A program made the translations under genes and the position numbers. A stretch of DNA of 64,000 bases. Source: Rhytidiadelphus loreus. Lineage: Eukaryota; Streptophyta; Bryopsida; Hypnales; Hylocomiaceae. This document shows, in pieces, positions 1-12,022 of this stretch. The stretch spans positions 1,986,501-2,050,500 of the forward strand of contig OX344762.1 in assembly GCA_947034895.1 (NCBI GenBank). The letters are read 5' to 3'. Numbering within the stretch: the stretch's first letter is position 1; every line of letters begins with the position of its first letter. The notes beneath the pieces were generated by a model. It did no database searches. It was not told where the DNA came from and saw nothing but the letters and a program-made list of their open reading frames with translations.

Positions 1-762
1 TTTGTCTACAATTCTAATCACATCATGCGATATAAATTACAGCAGACGAATTATTTCATGTAAACCTCAATTGAATGCAAGGGATTTCGCTAGAGAGTAG
101 AGACCAAAAGGATCCTGATCAAAGCACGAAAATCAAAGTAAAGCACCGGTGTTTCTGACGGCACAGGCTCCATTCCTTGTGGTGTGGATCGATTTGAGCA
201 GGCTTGCCACCAGGTCGACAGCGTCTGCTGCACGCACTTGCCAAGAGCAGAAGAAAACGAAGTTAGCCCGAGACAAAAGGGGGTTGTAGAACGCACGCTG
301 CGTCAAGCTCACGAGCAAACGTTACCCGCATTGCAGCAAATGTTGCATCAGGCTACGCTTCCGACTCCCTTACGTCTAAGCTTACACCACATTCTCAACT
401 GAAGAGAGAGTTCCCCAAGAAGATAACGGGAGTCCCAGTTAGTCAGAATTTTCTCGGGTATCCAGAAATACCGTAACTTAATTCTTTAAGACCTGTAGAA
501 CACCCCGTTCCCGTGCCTTTAAGAAATTCGCCTTCTTCTATTATGAAAGAGTCATAACTGATTAGTTTGTCTTGATTAGCCACTTGGGGAAATAAACAGT
601 AGAAAAAAAATTATCTTTGGAATTTTTTATAAATATTTGAAGTAGAAGGTAATAGCTTCCAATTAAGTTAGTGTCCCTACACATGTACTAAAATTGGTCT
701 TCAAAAAGTAGGGATCTAAGGGATAAGAGTCCACCAATATCTCAAAAATGAGAGAACTTGAA

Positions 763-987
763 TGGTCAATTTCATTAAAATGGCACAAAATGAAACCACT
801 GAAAAAATGAAAGCAATAGAAAGATTGTCTGAGGGGAGTGGAAATACGTGAACTAGGAGTGATTTGAATGTGCTAGGTATAAAATTGGCACATGTATGAC
901 CCTATCGTGGCACACTTATTCTCCATTTGTAGAAGATATTCCATTAAAATGGCATGCGGAATACCACCATTTTAACAAAATTGACCA
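763..987 (+). mobile_element. MITE, TGGTCAATTT family, copy 1
   Basis: A 225-bp non-coding element bounded by inverted ends TGGTCAATTT..TTAAAATGG and CCATTTTAA..AAATTGACCA. It is nearly identical to the copy at 2388-2631 but lacks a 19-bp piece next to the left end. That loss is explained by recombination between two direct repeats of ATTAAAATGGC. Target duplications are not clear. Confidence 0.75.
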
Positions 988-997
988 TTTGATCAAT

Positions 998-1140
998 TGT
1001 TTGTACAAGAAATACATTTTTAATCAAAAGGAGTCAATTTGTCTGTACAAGAAATACATTGTTATTCAAGCGTAAATTGTCTGTACAAGAAATACATTTT
1101 TAATCAAATGGCGTCAATTTTCTGCACAAGGAATCCATTT
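998..1140 (+). repeat. Short tandem repeat
   Basis: About three imperfect copies of a unit near 50 bp built around the phrase TGTACAAGAAATACATTTTT followed by AATCAAA. It begins about 10 bp after the right end of the MITE at 763-987. Confidence 0.7.
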
Positions 1141-2387
1141 TAAATCCAAAACAGTGTGAGATGAGGTTACCACTTCCCACTTGCATCCTTTTGCACCACC
1201 AAAGGTTCCATCTCCGTAACTAAGTAATATTGAGAAATATCGTCAGCCAATTTACCATATACTCAGAATCCTGACTGTCACAGAAATCTCGATAGGGGAA
1301 AAATGGAATCCTGGTAGAGCTCGACAGAATCCTGCAACTCCAGCAACTGCTTGCCCTGAGGCTTGCAGCGCCGCCTCGTTCTCTGCCTCCTCCGTCACTG
1401 CCTTGCTCGAGACCTCCTCCGTCACTGGTTCGCTGCCTTGCTGAGGCCCCGGGGCGATTGGCAACAATTGAGTCCGTCGTACTTGTAATCAAATGTTCAC
1501 AAAGTCTCTCGCACCTTGAGTCTCTCAGTCTGTCTGTGTGCTTGCTTACATGTATTCGCTGTTGTCGACGTATCGCAATGGAAGCTCTTCGATGGACTCC
1601 ACTGGCCCAATCGATGAGGACGAGCGAATGACGAGAGGAGCTCCATTGTTGAAGAGCCACATCCAAGATGCCCTGCAGCGTCTGCTTGAGCCCGTGGCTA
1701 TGGCTTTGCAGAAGAAGGTGGAGGACCAGCGGAAGAGACGGCAACAGATTCTCGCCCAGGAAGGGAAGAAGCTGGCCCAGAGGCGCAGGATGATACAGAG
1801 GAAGCGGCGTCGTGCAAGACCCCTCAAATCGACCCGGAGAGCTGCATTTTCCACAAAATCGTCACGGCGCTCCGTTCGACTGGAACTTTCTCTACTGTAA
1901 ATGCTGGGCGCTGGTCGACCTTGTTATCCTCGGTGTCGATTCAGGTACTCACTCATGTCCAGATTTCCATTCCTCGTTGTCCATTTATACTCATGTCCAT
2001 GAGTTAGCATGAGTGTCACAGAAGTTATACATCGATCACTCAATCTGCCACTCCTCTTCTGGCAAGTGACGTACACGAACTCAATCATGTCCATAACTTC
2101 AGTAACTCGCACTCACTGAAGTTTTCGTAATTTTGATCAAGTCCTCATACTCTGGACTCTGGAACACATTTTCCAATGCTTTCTGGACCTTGTGTTTGAA
2201 GACATGTACTTGGTTTTGCAATTCCTGCAACACGTTCTCCAGTTCCGCTCTCACGGACTGACACTCCTCAGAACCTAGCAGTCTCAGATTTATCATTTCT
2301 CTGTGCAAGCTCCAATTGAAGCACTTATTTTATTGCTGAGAGTTAATCTTGATTTGGTGTCCGATGTAGTGTATATATGCAGGTTCA

Positions 2388-2631
2388 TGGTCAATTTCAT
2401 TAAAATGGCGGTATTCCATTAAAATGGCACAAAATGAAACCACTGAAAAAATGAAAGCAATAGAAAGATTGTCTGAGGGGAGTGGAAATGCGTGAACTAG
2501 GAGTGATTTCAATGTGCTAGGTATAAAATTGGCACATGTATGACCCTATCGTGGCACACTTATTCTCCATTTGTAGAAGATATTCCATTAAAATGGCATG
2601 CGGAATACCGTCATTTTAACAAAATTGACCA
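2388..2631 (+). mobile_element. MITE, TGGTCAATTT family, copy 2
   Basis: A 244-bp copy with the fuller termini. The left end reads TGGTCAATTT, then TTAAAATGGCGGTATTCC. The right end is its near-perfect reverse complement, so the inverted repeat is about 38 bp. The interior matches copy 1 (763-987) almost base for base, pointing to recent movement or duplication. No coding capacity. Confidence 0.78.
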
Positions 2632-5600
2632 TGTTCGTATTTAATGACCGATTTGATGTATCTATGCAGGGTTTTGAGCCGCTGCTTATTGGACATTTGA
2701 ATTCCTTAAGCATGGACATCGTGTGCATTAAAGATATTCCTTAGGTTTTTATAGTCATTTCTTTTCAAGTGGGTTGGGTGAGTGCGTTGGATATATGCAA
2801 GTGCGTTGAAGGTTAACTGTTCTGTCTGTTCTTTGTTTTTTGTTTTTGTTTTTGTTTTTTGTTGTTTTTTGTTTTTCTTTGCTTTCGGTGTGTAAGTCGA
2901 ATTCTAGGAACTACTCCAGTCTCTTTTTGAAGAAGATCCACTCCGATCTCCGTTGGACGATGGTTGACGACCTCCTCCGCTCACGTATCGTCACCTTACT
3001 ACGAATTTCTCAGATCATCGTGAAGATTGATGAAGAATTTTCTACCCTTCCTTTGAAGACAGAAGCCGAGTGCCTCTGGTCCGTTTTAGAGAACCAGAGA
3101 AATTCCTTCGGTATACAGGCCTTCTATGGTGGTGGAATAAAACCTTTGGATGTCTCCTTGAAGGTGAAAGAAGAATTGGTTCACAAGGTCTCGTTTGAGC
3201 GTGATAGAAGAGTTATTCCAGTCCATCCTTGAAGATGGAATAGTTGCGTGTAATTAGGCGTATGACACTGAATACTGACGACCACAGTCCAACACAAAGC
3301 ACAGTATTTTTTTAATGCTCCAATTAAGTTTTGTAATGGGTTTCTCAACCAGCCTCGTCAACTCTTGGCAGCCTGATTTAAATCCGTATGTTTCGAAGTG
3401 TTCACCCAAGCTCAATAAAAGCACTCTCGGTGCACTTTCTATCTATTGTAAAATGGCTTAGTGTGAGTCCTTGACTTCCACGCACAATCTACTGCTAGCT
3501 TCTAGAATGTTTTCGACTTGGCAGGGTAAAAATGAAAAATGTGATTCAATTTCATTGACAATGCTCCAATCTCGTTGAAAATGACGCCGGCGGCGCTCCA
3601 GCTAGAATTGAAACATTTCTGCACTCCTTGTGGAAATGAAGAGTTCTGTACTCAAATTTTGAAAGGATAGCGACAGTCTCATGAAATCAATTCTCAGTAT
3701 TAAAAATATTACCTTAGAAAAGAACTGAAATTTGCGTCCTTTCTTAGCTAGCACCCAGTCCTAACTAGCGGTACATGGACTTACAAATGTAAATAAAAAA
3801 CGCTCAGAGGAAACGAAACAACTGAGCCAATACCTTTATGTGAGAAAACGGTCTATTTTTCCGTGTCACAAACTCAGGCAGGCAGGGGAAAATCGTGAAT
3901 CTCATCATGCCAAGTAGCATTTCCTATTGAATGTGTTTGTCACTGTTTCCTCAAACGTCGTAAGCGCCTGGGCCTGGCAAATCTTCAATAGCAGCATTCC
4001 ATCTCAAACCTTTCGTGAACTTTATGAACGGCGGATTCGCACACTTTGAGTTAGCTTGGTTACCCTACCAAGTCAAAGAAACCGAAATTCAGACCATGCA
4101 CTGCACTCGTCATTCCTACTGTAACGACTACGTTTTAATATAATGTAAAGTGAGACCAAATCTATGGACGATGAATTATCGTTATGTTGGAATCGTTTGA
4201 AACACTCACTACAGAAGATATTTGCCCAAATTGACCAGGTCCGTTCGATACTTGTCCCATATAAGCTTTGTCATGTTCTTTAGACAAAAACGTCTGTCAC
4301 GAGAGCAAATGTGAGCACAAAGCCCACGAAGTAAGTAGTTATAAATATGGACCGGACGGGAACATGATCAACACAACCGGAAGCGCTAAAAAGATGTGCA
4401 AACGACTGCCTGCAGTGGTACCTTATCCCTTCCTTGTCGAGTACTTTGAGGGAAGCTGTAAGCAGGTAACGTAACCCTCTGAGATTCGGGTTGCTTTCCT
4501 ACTGATCCTTTGATTGGATACTCTCCCGGTCCAGCAGATTCACCTCCTCGATCCCTCTGGAAATTAACCATCACGGACATGAATGACATGTTGACACAAG
4601 TTTGAAATTACAATATCTCAAAGACGCATGCAGGATCTGAAGAATAGGTCAAATTAATCTTGGATATGTTCCGTATGAGGAATGACATTATTCTGAGCTT
4701 CATTTGTCATTGTTCCACAAGATCGTTACCAGCGTTCTCTGCCCTTTGGTGAAATTGATGACCGGAGCAGTTCGATTTCCAGACATATTTTGATACCCAA
4801 AAGTGGATTTTTGAGGACAATTCGGTCCTGGTGACGTCAACCCCCACTTTTCCTGCACATATTTTCAAATGCCTGTTAATGGCCTGCAATAACATGCTGC
4901 ATACGTCCATTCAACTTAATTCGTCTATTCAACAAGTACGAAATTCCACCAAACCAACCTAGTGCAGTACAACCGCACAACCGCAAGTTGTATTGCACTT
5001 ACCACCACAACCCTAAACCCACCACAAGTCGTTTTGTAATTTTTGGAGTAGTCCGGAATTAGATACGAATTTTCAAAGTCACTATGTTAAGGAGTCATTC
5101 CCAAAACCACACTCTAGCCTCTGATTGTTCTGACCTTCCTAACTCCGAGGCAGTTTGCACGAATGAAATCTTGGCATGTGGTAGCTTTCATTGGTGAAGG
5201 ATTCTACTCGAATGATATTGAGCGAAAATATACTCGTATGGTTTAAGGAGTCAGGTGGAATTGGGAAATCTACCTTATACCATTATATATTTTTCTTGAG
5301 TAATCACAGTACCAGACTCACTATTGACAATGTCACTCAGCAATGAATTAAAGTATCTCGTGTGATAGCGGACTAATACGACATGTAATTTGACGAGTCA
5401 TTCACTTTATGGATCATATATTAAATTACCTTGTCAAAATCTTTGTGCACGAACATCTTTGCTTGTGCCGCCCTACTTCCAACGGTGAACGCTGTCTTCT
5501 CAGGAGATTTTTTTTCGGATCTTACCTGTGAAATCATGATTCCAGATAACGAGAACTTAATCAGGACTGAAGTTGCCTGCCTATTAAGTTGGTACCACTC

Positions 5601-6192
5601 ACATAGACTGGAAATACAGCAAAAATATTTGATGCGAATGCGACCTTGCAAAATCAACCCATAGCCATGAATATCTATTTGTTAACTATGCCGCTGCTGA
5701 TATCATATTGGCAGAACTATAAATGTAAAATGTGAACAGTATGCTTTCTTTTGCACCTGATCACCAAAAGCAGATCCTGCTGGATTATATGCTCCCGGTC
5801 CGGGCATTTGATCTGGTCCTTTCTGCATGACCAGAATCGCTTAAGGAAACCACAAACATACCTACTCACGGAATTATGGATTAGGTTCACCCCTACTTTC
5901 TTACTGAAACAAGGTCAGCATCCCCACTTTGAATGACTTCAAGGATAACTCTATTAGCAGATGCTTTGGGACACTTACCCTTGAAAAACGTTTTGCAGTC
6001 CCGATTTTCACCTCGGCAGGGGACTCACAATGCGATTGAGGTTGTTTGCCAAATGATGAAATCGACTTGTAGACAGGACCTGTGCACACAACAGTAAGCA
6101 GCACACATTCAATAAGTAATTTAGCTGCACCATGTGATTGACGAAGCAGTAAAAGGTAAGTACAAAGGCCAGCAGCTTCAATCCTTCTTTAA

Positions 6193-6436
6193 CCCCTAAA
6201 GGATGCAGGCATTGCTCAAACAGTGTAGATACTATTGCAACTTCTAAGTACCAAGGCCATTTGCATGTAGAAAAATTGTTTTTTCAACAGAGAATTTTTT
6301 GTGAGACTGCCTGGGAGTGCCCTTTGCTTTGTGATTTTCATAGAATTTCTTTGCAACAGGATTGTGCAAGAAATTAGGACCGTTGAAAGAGTACAAGCCA
6401 TTGTAGGCCATTCCTGGTCTTCACATCCTAAAGGGG
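6193..6436 (+). mobile_element. piggyBac-like MITE flanked by TTAA
   Basis: A 244-bp non-coding element beginning CCCCTAAAGGATG and ending CATCCTAAAGGGG. The termini are inverted repeats of 13 bp with two mismatches. A direct TTAA lies on each side (6189-6192 and 6437-6440). TTAA duplication and termini starting CCC are the known signature of piggyBac-type insertion. Assignment to that superfamily is by these ends only. Confidence 0.6.
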
Positions 6437-8927
6437 TTAAGATAGACATGATGCCAGAACTGAGATTCTAAAATCCAAGATTATCAGGAATAGGTCCAAC
6501 CCTAAACCAATATTCCAACGAGCTCAGTTCTTGTTAGACCGACAGTAAAAGAGATTCGGACTGTCCATCTCAAGTGACACCTAGAAGTTACCAATACTTG
6601 ATCAACGTCGAGCAGTGAGGAACATCATTGATCAGGGACTCCACAACAAAAATCATATGCGAGATACACAACTATAAGTCCTAGCAACATTGTGGCGTAT
6701 TGAAGTGCTAAACTATGATTCCTGAAAATTCATACCAGGACTGTTGTTCCCTGGTGTCTTTGCTGCCATTTCAGCATTGACAAACATCTGCACCCACAAT
6801 TCCAAAGCATCATAAATGTCTGCCCAGACATCACAACAGTAACTACAGATGACTTCACTGTCTAGAGCCCGCAGAAGATTTATTTATATCAAAGTCCTCA
6901 CTCCAGATATAAGAATTAAAACGCGTGCCACAAGAATTCATTGATATTGTATGTGCAAATAGATAACAAATCAACTAAAGAAACCTAAACCATCACAACT
7001 TGCTAGACCGACTACACAAACCAAATTTGATTATACCCTTTCAAAAGCATAGCGACTTCCCGTGCCAAATCCAATAGATGGAGCAGTAACCCTCTTTGAT
7101 AATATCTGCGTCAAACAACCACTCAACAGATCATTTCATAGAAACTGTCGAATAGCAGACAGCAAAAGGCAAAAGGCAAAAGGAAGAGTAATGCACGATT
7201 TCAAGTAAAGAGAGAGATAATATCCTTCACTTCGACAAAAGATTTGACTACTTCTGAACGACATTGTGGAGGGCTATAAAGGATATAATTTGCACAGTAC
7301 CTGGGGACCAAAGCAGGCTGACTTGCTATGAGTTACACGCGGTGGAGGAGGTTTCCAAGTCCTGTCTAATCGGAAGGCCTCCCAATAAGGTACCCTCTCA
7401 GTAGACTTCGCATCTGTCATTGTGTAAAGCTTTTCAATTTGAGCTCTGTCTATCAAGTCTCATTCTTATGAGACTCCAATTCTCGTGCCCCTCTTCCGTC
7501 CGGTAAACGTGTCCTGACATTGATATTGCTTCTTTCGGATGCCCCTGATCATCCCCATGTTGGATATACCGACTTTTTGATACACTACGAATAAAAAAGA
7601 TCTCGTTTCTTGAACTCCACTTTGATAATTTGAAGACGAAGTTCCGCTTCATTCTTTACAAGTTTCACCATCATGAATACTACTACCAGTCCATACTTGC
7701 AACCTCTCTGTGCCATGGAGGGAGAAATGCTTCTTTTGCCATTTAATACCATCACATGCCGCAAGAGAGATAAGACAGAGTTTTAAACCTCTCCATTACG
7801 ATGTCATATAGCTCTCCATTCGTCGCCACCTTCCCTCATGAAATGTGCCCTACTGGACCCTAAATTCATCTCCACCTTGAGGATTAATACGATCTTCAAC
7901 AGCAGCAAATCTTCTTCACTCAGGATGTTACATCGACAAAAACTAGCTGATGAAAGCATTGAAGCATTTGTGGCATATAAATCGTTGCAAAAACCTTGGT
8001 TAAGCAAAAGCTATTATGCAACTGCCAGGTTTACAACACTGCCACCGATGCGGCATCTCCACTCTATACGAAACAAGCTCTCCGCATTCGGATTGCTCCT
8101 CAGCACGACTGCTCCTCAGCAAAGAAAGCAAAACTCTTCAGTACGTTAAATGTGCAGGTGGTTGAAGTGATGGTGGACACGGAGATCCCTCTCTTTGCTG
8201 CCAAAAGAAACTATGTCATCAATGAGGAATGACATGAAAAAATTGAAAGGATTACACGGATGGCAACGATCGGTACCGAAAAGAACGGTGAAGGACCGGA
8301 TCCCCGACGGAAGGCTCAGAGGTGGGGCAGAGGAGTGGGGCAATGTCATGGGATGCCGGTTCAAGGGCATGGGGGAGATTCCTCCGATCTCGCAGCAGCA
8401 GCAGCTTCTTCTTACAGATGGACGTGACGAGAGCAGGGCAGAATGCGAAAGATTCGGTCGAAGCTAGCCACCAAGAGTTTAACCCTTTGAATTCCCAATG
8501 GAAACATCCACAAGGAGCGAATCCCCGTCTGGAACGATCGACCAAGGGGCGCCGAGGGGTTACAGATCCTTTCGCTTGTACGAGCATTACCCTAAAGGTC
8601 CAACCGCAAACAAAAACAAAAACTATTGAAACCCTCGACATCATTCTCCATTTCCACTACAGCAGTTCAGTTCCCACGGCGCTCCTCCTTTGACTTAATT
8701 CCCATTATCGGGAACCCCCGTCTTTTCTCTGTTGAGGCTCTCATCTTCGACGGTAGCAGAAGCTCCTGCTCGTTATTGTTGTTCCGGCACGCTTCATTTC
8801 AGGTGCAGCTCTAGCCTCAGCACTTCTCAACACATAATTTTGTGGGTTTAATTTGAGTGCATTGTGAGGGGAAATCATCGGTAAATCCCGAGGAACAAGT
8901 TTGTCTTGACCTTCCTTTGATGTTCTA

Positions 8928-8936
8928 TTAGGGTTT
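8928..8936 (+). promoter_or_regulatory. telo-box in ABCI10 upstream region
   Basis: The 9-mer TTAGGGTTT (reverse of AAACCCTAA) lies about 200 bp upstream of the chosen start codon. This motif is a known promoter element of plant housekeeping genes. Here it is a sequence match only. Confidence 0.4.
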
Positions 8937-9136
8937 CGGGCGTGGAGAAACAAGAGCTTTGGGGAGTTTGCATCGTGACTTCTTTGATGTTGAGGGGAGG
9001 AAGTAGGTTACTGGATTCGTGGACTGTGATGTTTCATTGAATTTCTACGCGATTGTTGCTGAATTTTGATCTGAAATTGCCTGATGTTTCAGCCGATATA
9101 GGGGGATTAGCACATGGGTCAGGTCCGCCTTCGAAA

Positions 9137-10102
9137 ATGACGCAGTCTTGCGCCTCGTTAGTCCAACTCACATCGACAAAATTCCTCGACGCTGGAATTT
9201 CTAGGAGGTGCTCCTTGAGTGCCCCTGCTTCCGCCAGCCTCCCACTCCCGTTGTTGTCAAATTTTAGGTTGTTATCGCATACCAAACGAAGCAGCGTACA
9301 TCTCGGGAGCCGTCGTGAGGACCTCGCCGTCAGTGACTTGCCCGCCGTGAGATTTTTTCAACGAGGCCAGGCGCTTGCCGCAGGTGTGAAGAGCGATGCC
9401 GAACCATCACCCCTCGCAATCAACGCAAGGGACTTGGGACTGACTGTGAACGGCGACAAAGGCGAAGACATCGTTGTGCTGAAAGGGTGTTCGTTGCAGA
9501 TTCCAGAAGGGGAGCTCTGGATGTTACTCGGACCCAACGGCTGCGGCAAGTCGACGCTCCTGAAGGCTTTGACAGGGCTGTTGCGGCCCAATCGCGGGAA
9601 GCTCTTCATCGTCGGACCTCGCAGCTTCGTGTTCCAAAACCCTGACCACCAGGTGGTGATGCCAACAGCCGAGGCGGACGTTGCCTTTGGTCTCGGCCAC
9701 TTGGACTTATCCGATGACGATGTCAAATCTCGCGTGTATACTTCCTTGGAGGCTGTGGGCATGAGTGACTACGGGCAGCGACCAGTGCAGACCCTCAGTG
9801 GAGGGCAGAAGCAACGCGTCGCCATAGCCGGGGCCTTGGCTGAGTCCAGCCGTGTGTTGCTGCTGGACGAGCTCACCACGTTTTTGGACGAAGCAGACCA
9901 AATGGGGGTGTTGGAAGCCGTGCGCAGTGTCGTCGGAGGATCCGTCACTGCGTTGTGGGTGACGCATCGTTTGGAAGAACTGGACTTCGCCGACGGTGCG
10001 GTTTACATGGAGGATGGCCGAATTGTACTGGCGGGCCGTGTCGAAGATGTGAAACGCTACATTCACAAACAACAAGAGCATTTGAATGGTGTATTGAGGT
10101 AG
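9137..10102 (+). CDS. ABCI10: Plastid ECF-type ABC transporter ATPase, ABCI10-like
   Basis: Encodes a 321-residue soluble ATP-binding subunit of the kind that energises ECF-type (energy-coupling factor) importers, probably at the plastid envelope. Numbering from the ATG at 9137, residues 1-75 are rich in Ser, Leu and Arg and poor in acidic residues, like a transit peptide. Then come Walker A GPNGCGKST (about 132-140), the Q-loop in FQNPDHQ, the signature LSGGQ (about 220-224), Walker B RVLLLDE and the switch His in WVTHR. The segment after Walker B reads LDELTTFLDE instead of the usual DEPTS.LD, which I recall as typical of the plant ABCI10/NAP13 branch. The reading frame is open for 84 bases upstream but has no earlier ATG. 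The gene is intronless, unlike its neighbours. Family assignment is firm; the ABCI10 rather than ABCI11 assignment is likely. Confidence 0.88.
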   Translation: MTQSCASLVQLTSTKFLDAGISRRCSLSAPASASLPLPLLSNFRLLSHTKRSSVHLGSRREDLAVSDLPAVRFFQRGQALAAGVKSDAEPSPLAINARDLGLTVNGDKGEDIVVLKGCSLQIPEGELWMLLGPNGCGKSTLLKALTGLLRPNRGKLFIVGPRSFVFQNPDHQVVMPTAEADVAFGLGHLDLSDDDVKSRVYTSLEAVGMSDYGQRPVQTLSGGQKQRVAIAGALAESSRVLLLDELTTFLDEADQMGVLEAVRSVVGGSVTALWVTHRLEELDFADGAVYMEDGRIVLAGRVEDVKRYIHKQQEHLNGVLR

Positions 10103-10695
10103 TGAAGCAAGGATGTGTTTGAGCTGCCATTGTCCCTGATTTTTACAGCACTTTCTCGGACCTTGCTTCAGGTTTAGAAACTGTAGAGGTATTGAGATAA
10201 CATCAATTGGAATGAGCCGGAATTTGTAGAGATTCCTGCAGCCCTGGATGTTTAGCTTTTGGGGTTAGGGTTGTGCCCTACTTGATTATCACTTTTAATC
10301 ATTTTAGTCTGTTGCTAACTTTTCCAGCTCCGCAAGGCATGGCATCTAAGAGCAACAAGCATTGTATCACCGTTATCTTCGATTCTTAACTTGACTTCAG
10401 TGTTTTCTGCTCTAGACAAGCGCTTGAATGCCATCAGTAGACAACCCCACAGGCATTCTAGAAAACCTCGACGAGTTACACCCTGCGAATTGTAACACGG
10501 TTAGATATTCTAGAGTACGTCTTGAGAGTGGGTTTGGATATCACTAGTGCATGAAACACTCGGATTGGATATGAACTTACTGTCCAAGCGGCAAGCCTGG
10601 GACTTATCCAGATGTGAGCTCATGACCACTGTACGTCTCCAGTCTGGCATTTCACAAACTGGACAGAACAGCTGAAAATCTCAATGTGCTCAACT

Positions 10696-11126
10696 AGGGG
10701 TAGTCACACCTTCTTCACTTTGCACTTGGAGAATGGAGAATGAGAAGTTGGGGAAGGTTTGGAGGAGCCAATGGGAAGTCGTGGTGAGTGAAGGAGGTGT
10801 GACACCCCTAAAAGATGTGTTGAGAGTGGAGAATGAAAAAAGTGGAGAAGCAACTCACCTAAACCTAAGATTAGACATAAAGTTGGAGGAAAATCGGCAA
10901 CAACAAAGGTAAAGTGGCAATGAAAGGTAAAAGTGTAGAGCACAAAAGAATCTTCTTAAGTGCTTAAATCTTCCTCACTCCCAACCTTCACCTCAAGAGG
11001 TGAAGACTAGGAGTGTGGAAGATATAAGCACTTAAGTATATTCTACCAACATGAAGCCAACCCCAAGCCGCCACCTTTCCATTCTCCATTCTCCAAGTGC
11101 AAAGTGAAGAAGGTGTGACTACCCCT
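10696..11126. mobile_element. MITE, AGGGGTAGTCAC family, copy 1
   Basis: A 431-bp non-coding element with almost perfect inverted ends of about 47 bp, starting AGGGGTAGTCACACCTTC and running through CACTTGGAGAATGG. A 3-bp direct ACT flanks it (10693-10695 and 11127-11129). A 3-bp target site fits the PIF/Harbinger superfamily, although ACT is not the usual TWA target. It contains a second hairpin at about 10953-11037. Confidence 0.82.
10953..11037. repeat. Hairpin nested inside MITE
   Basis: CTTAAGTGCTTA followed by CTTCCTCACTCC at the left mirrors GGAGTGTGGAAG and TAAGCACTTAAG at the right. Between them is a second mirrored block (TTCACCTC / GAGGTGAA). The palindrome of about 85 bp lies in the centre of the MITE and may be a separate small element or its loop. 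Confidence 0.65.
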
Positions 11127-11637
11127 ACTGATGATATAAATGGAATGCACAGTCACGGAGGAGGCAATGGCATCAGCTTGATCTGATACCAAGCCCGAGA
11201 ATCTTCCTGAGCTTGAACGAGGGTATATGCCAGTATCCAACCCTTACTTAGAAATCAGAGACAACCGGCGGTTAGTGTATTGTGAACTGACGAAAATGAG
11301 AAAAAAAACGGGTTGATTTCGAAACTACAGGATCAAAACCGACCAAATTCCTTATTACAGTAAAAATGTAGGCACGTGAAAAAACAGTTGACATATGGGA
11401 AATGAAGTATGATTGCCGGTGAAGCTCAAAATACTCCTTGAATGCTGATTCTGATGAGTGATCCATCTTGACTTTCAGAGTTCATAAACTTCTCGATTAT
11501 CAGACTCAGTGCCTTCCCTTCAACTTAAAGAATCGTTAAGAATTGACATTTGACCGTACTCTTCTCTTGCAGATTTCGTCATGTCGTCATGAAAGCATCC
11601 AGCTCTAACCGACCATCCTGTAAGATTATCAATTATT

Positions 11638-12022
11638 AGGGGTAGTCACTGCACGTGCATTCTCCAGAGAATGGGACGTTGTGGCTCCCCATTGGCTTCC
11701 CACAAGCAGAATATTCTTCTTGTGCGAAGCCTTCACCATGTCCATTATTCTCCTTTGGAGGTGAATAATTGGCTTGAAGAAGACTTCTTCATTTTAAGTA
11801 TATTCTCTTATGCAAGTTCTATGCCTGCATCCTTTGTTACACATGACTTGTGCATTCATCTTGTGCTTCGTGTCAAATGTCGGTCTCCAATTCTCTACTC
11901 TCATTTTCCTTACAGTTTTCAAAGGATGTTACACCTTCTTCGTGATTTTTGGCTCCTAATTGTCTCCTCTTTTCTCTCCTCAACTTTGCATTCCTCACAG
12001 CAGAGAAGGTGTGACTACCCCT
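11638..12022. mobile_element. MITE, AGGGGTAGTCAC family, copy 2
   Basis: A 385-bp relative of the element at 10696-11126. It starts AGGGGTAGTCAC and ends GAAGGTGTGACTACCCCT. The termini are conserved, but the interior has diverged and the inverted ends are shorter. The flanking triplets are ATT and ATA, so the target duplication is decayed or absent. Confidence 0.65.

Larger units (their letters stand above)
1..9136. other. Gene-poor leading region
   Basis: No ORF here resembles a known family or joins into a spliced model. It holds two copies of a MITE (763-987, 2388-2631), a short tandem repeat (998-1140) and a piggyBac-like MITE (6193-6436). A further copy of a dispersed repeat at about 515-720 is also seen at 25510-25850. 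The last few hundred bases (about 8650-9136) are GC-richer and are probably promoter and 5' leader of the ABC ATPase gene. Three short ORFs (1550-1900 +, 2960-3232 +, 2099-2308 -) have amphipathic or basic sequences but no recognisable family and no splice partners. Confidence 0.6.

Noticed and set aside
1550..1900. 116-codon ATG ORF with a Lys/Arg/Gln-rich helix
   Set aside because: No recognised family, no splice partner and the opposite strand is open too. It could be a decayed exon but cannot be supported.
2099..2308. Minus-strand ORF with a coiled-coil look
   Set aside because: Short, starts at a non-ATG codon in a repeat-rich area, and has no neighbours in frame.
2960..3232. 90-codon ATG ORF
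   Set aside because: Plausible amino-acid mix but no motif and no supporting exon nearby.
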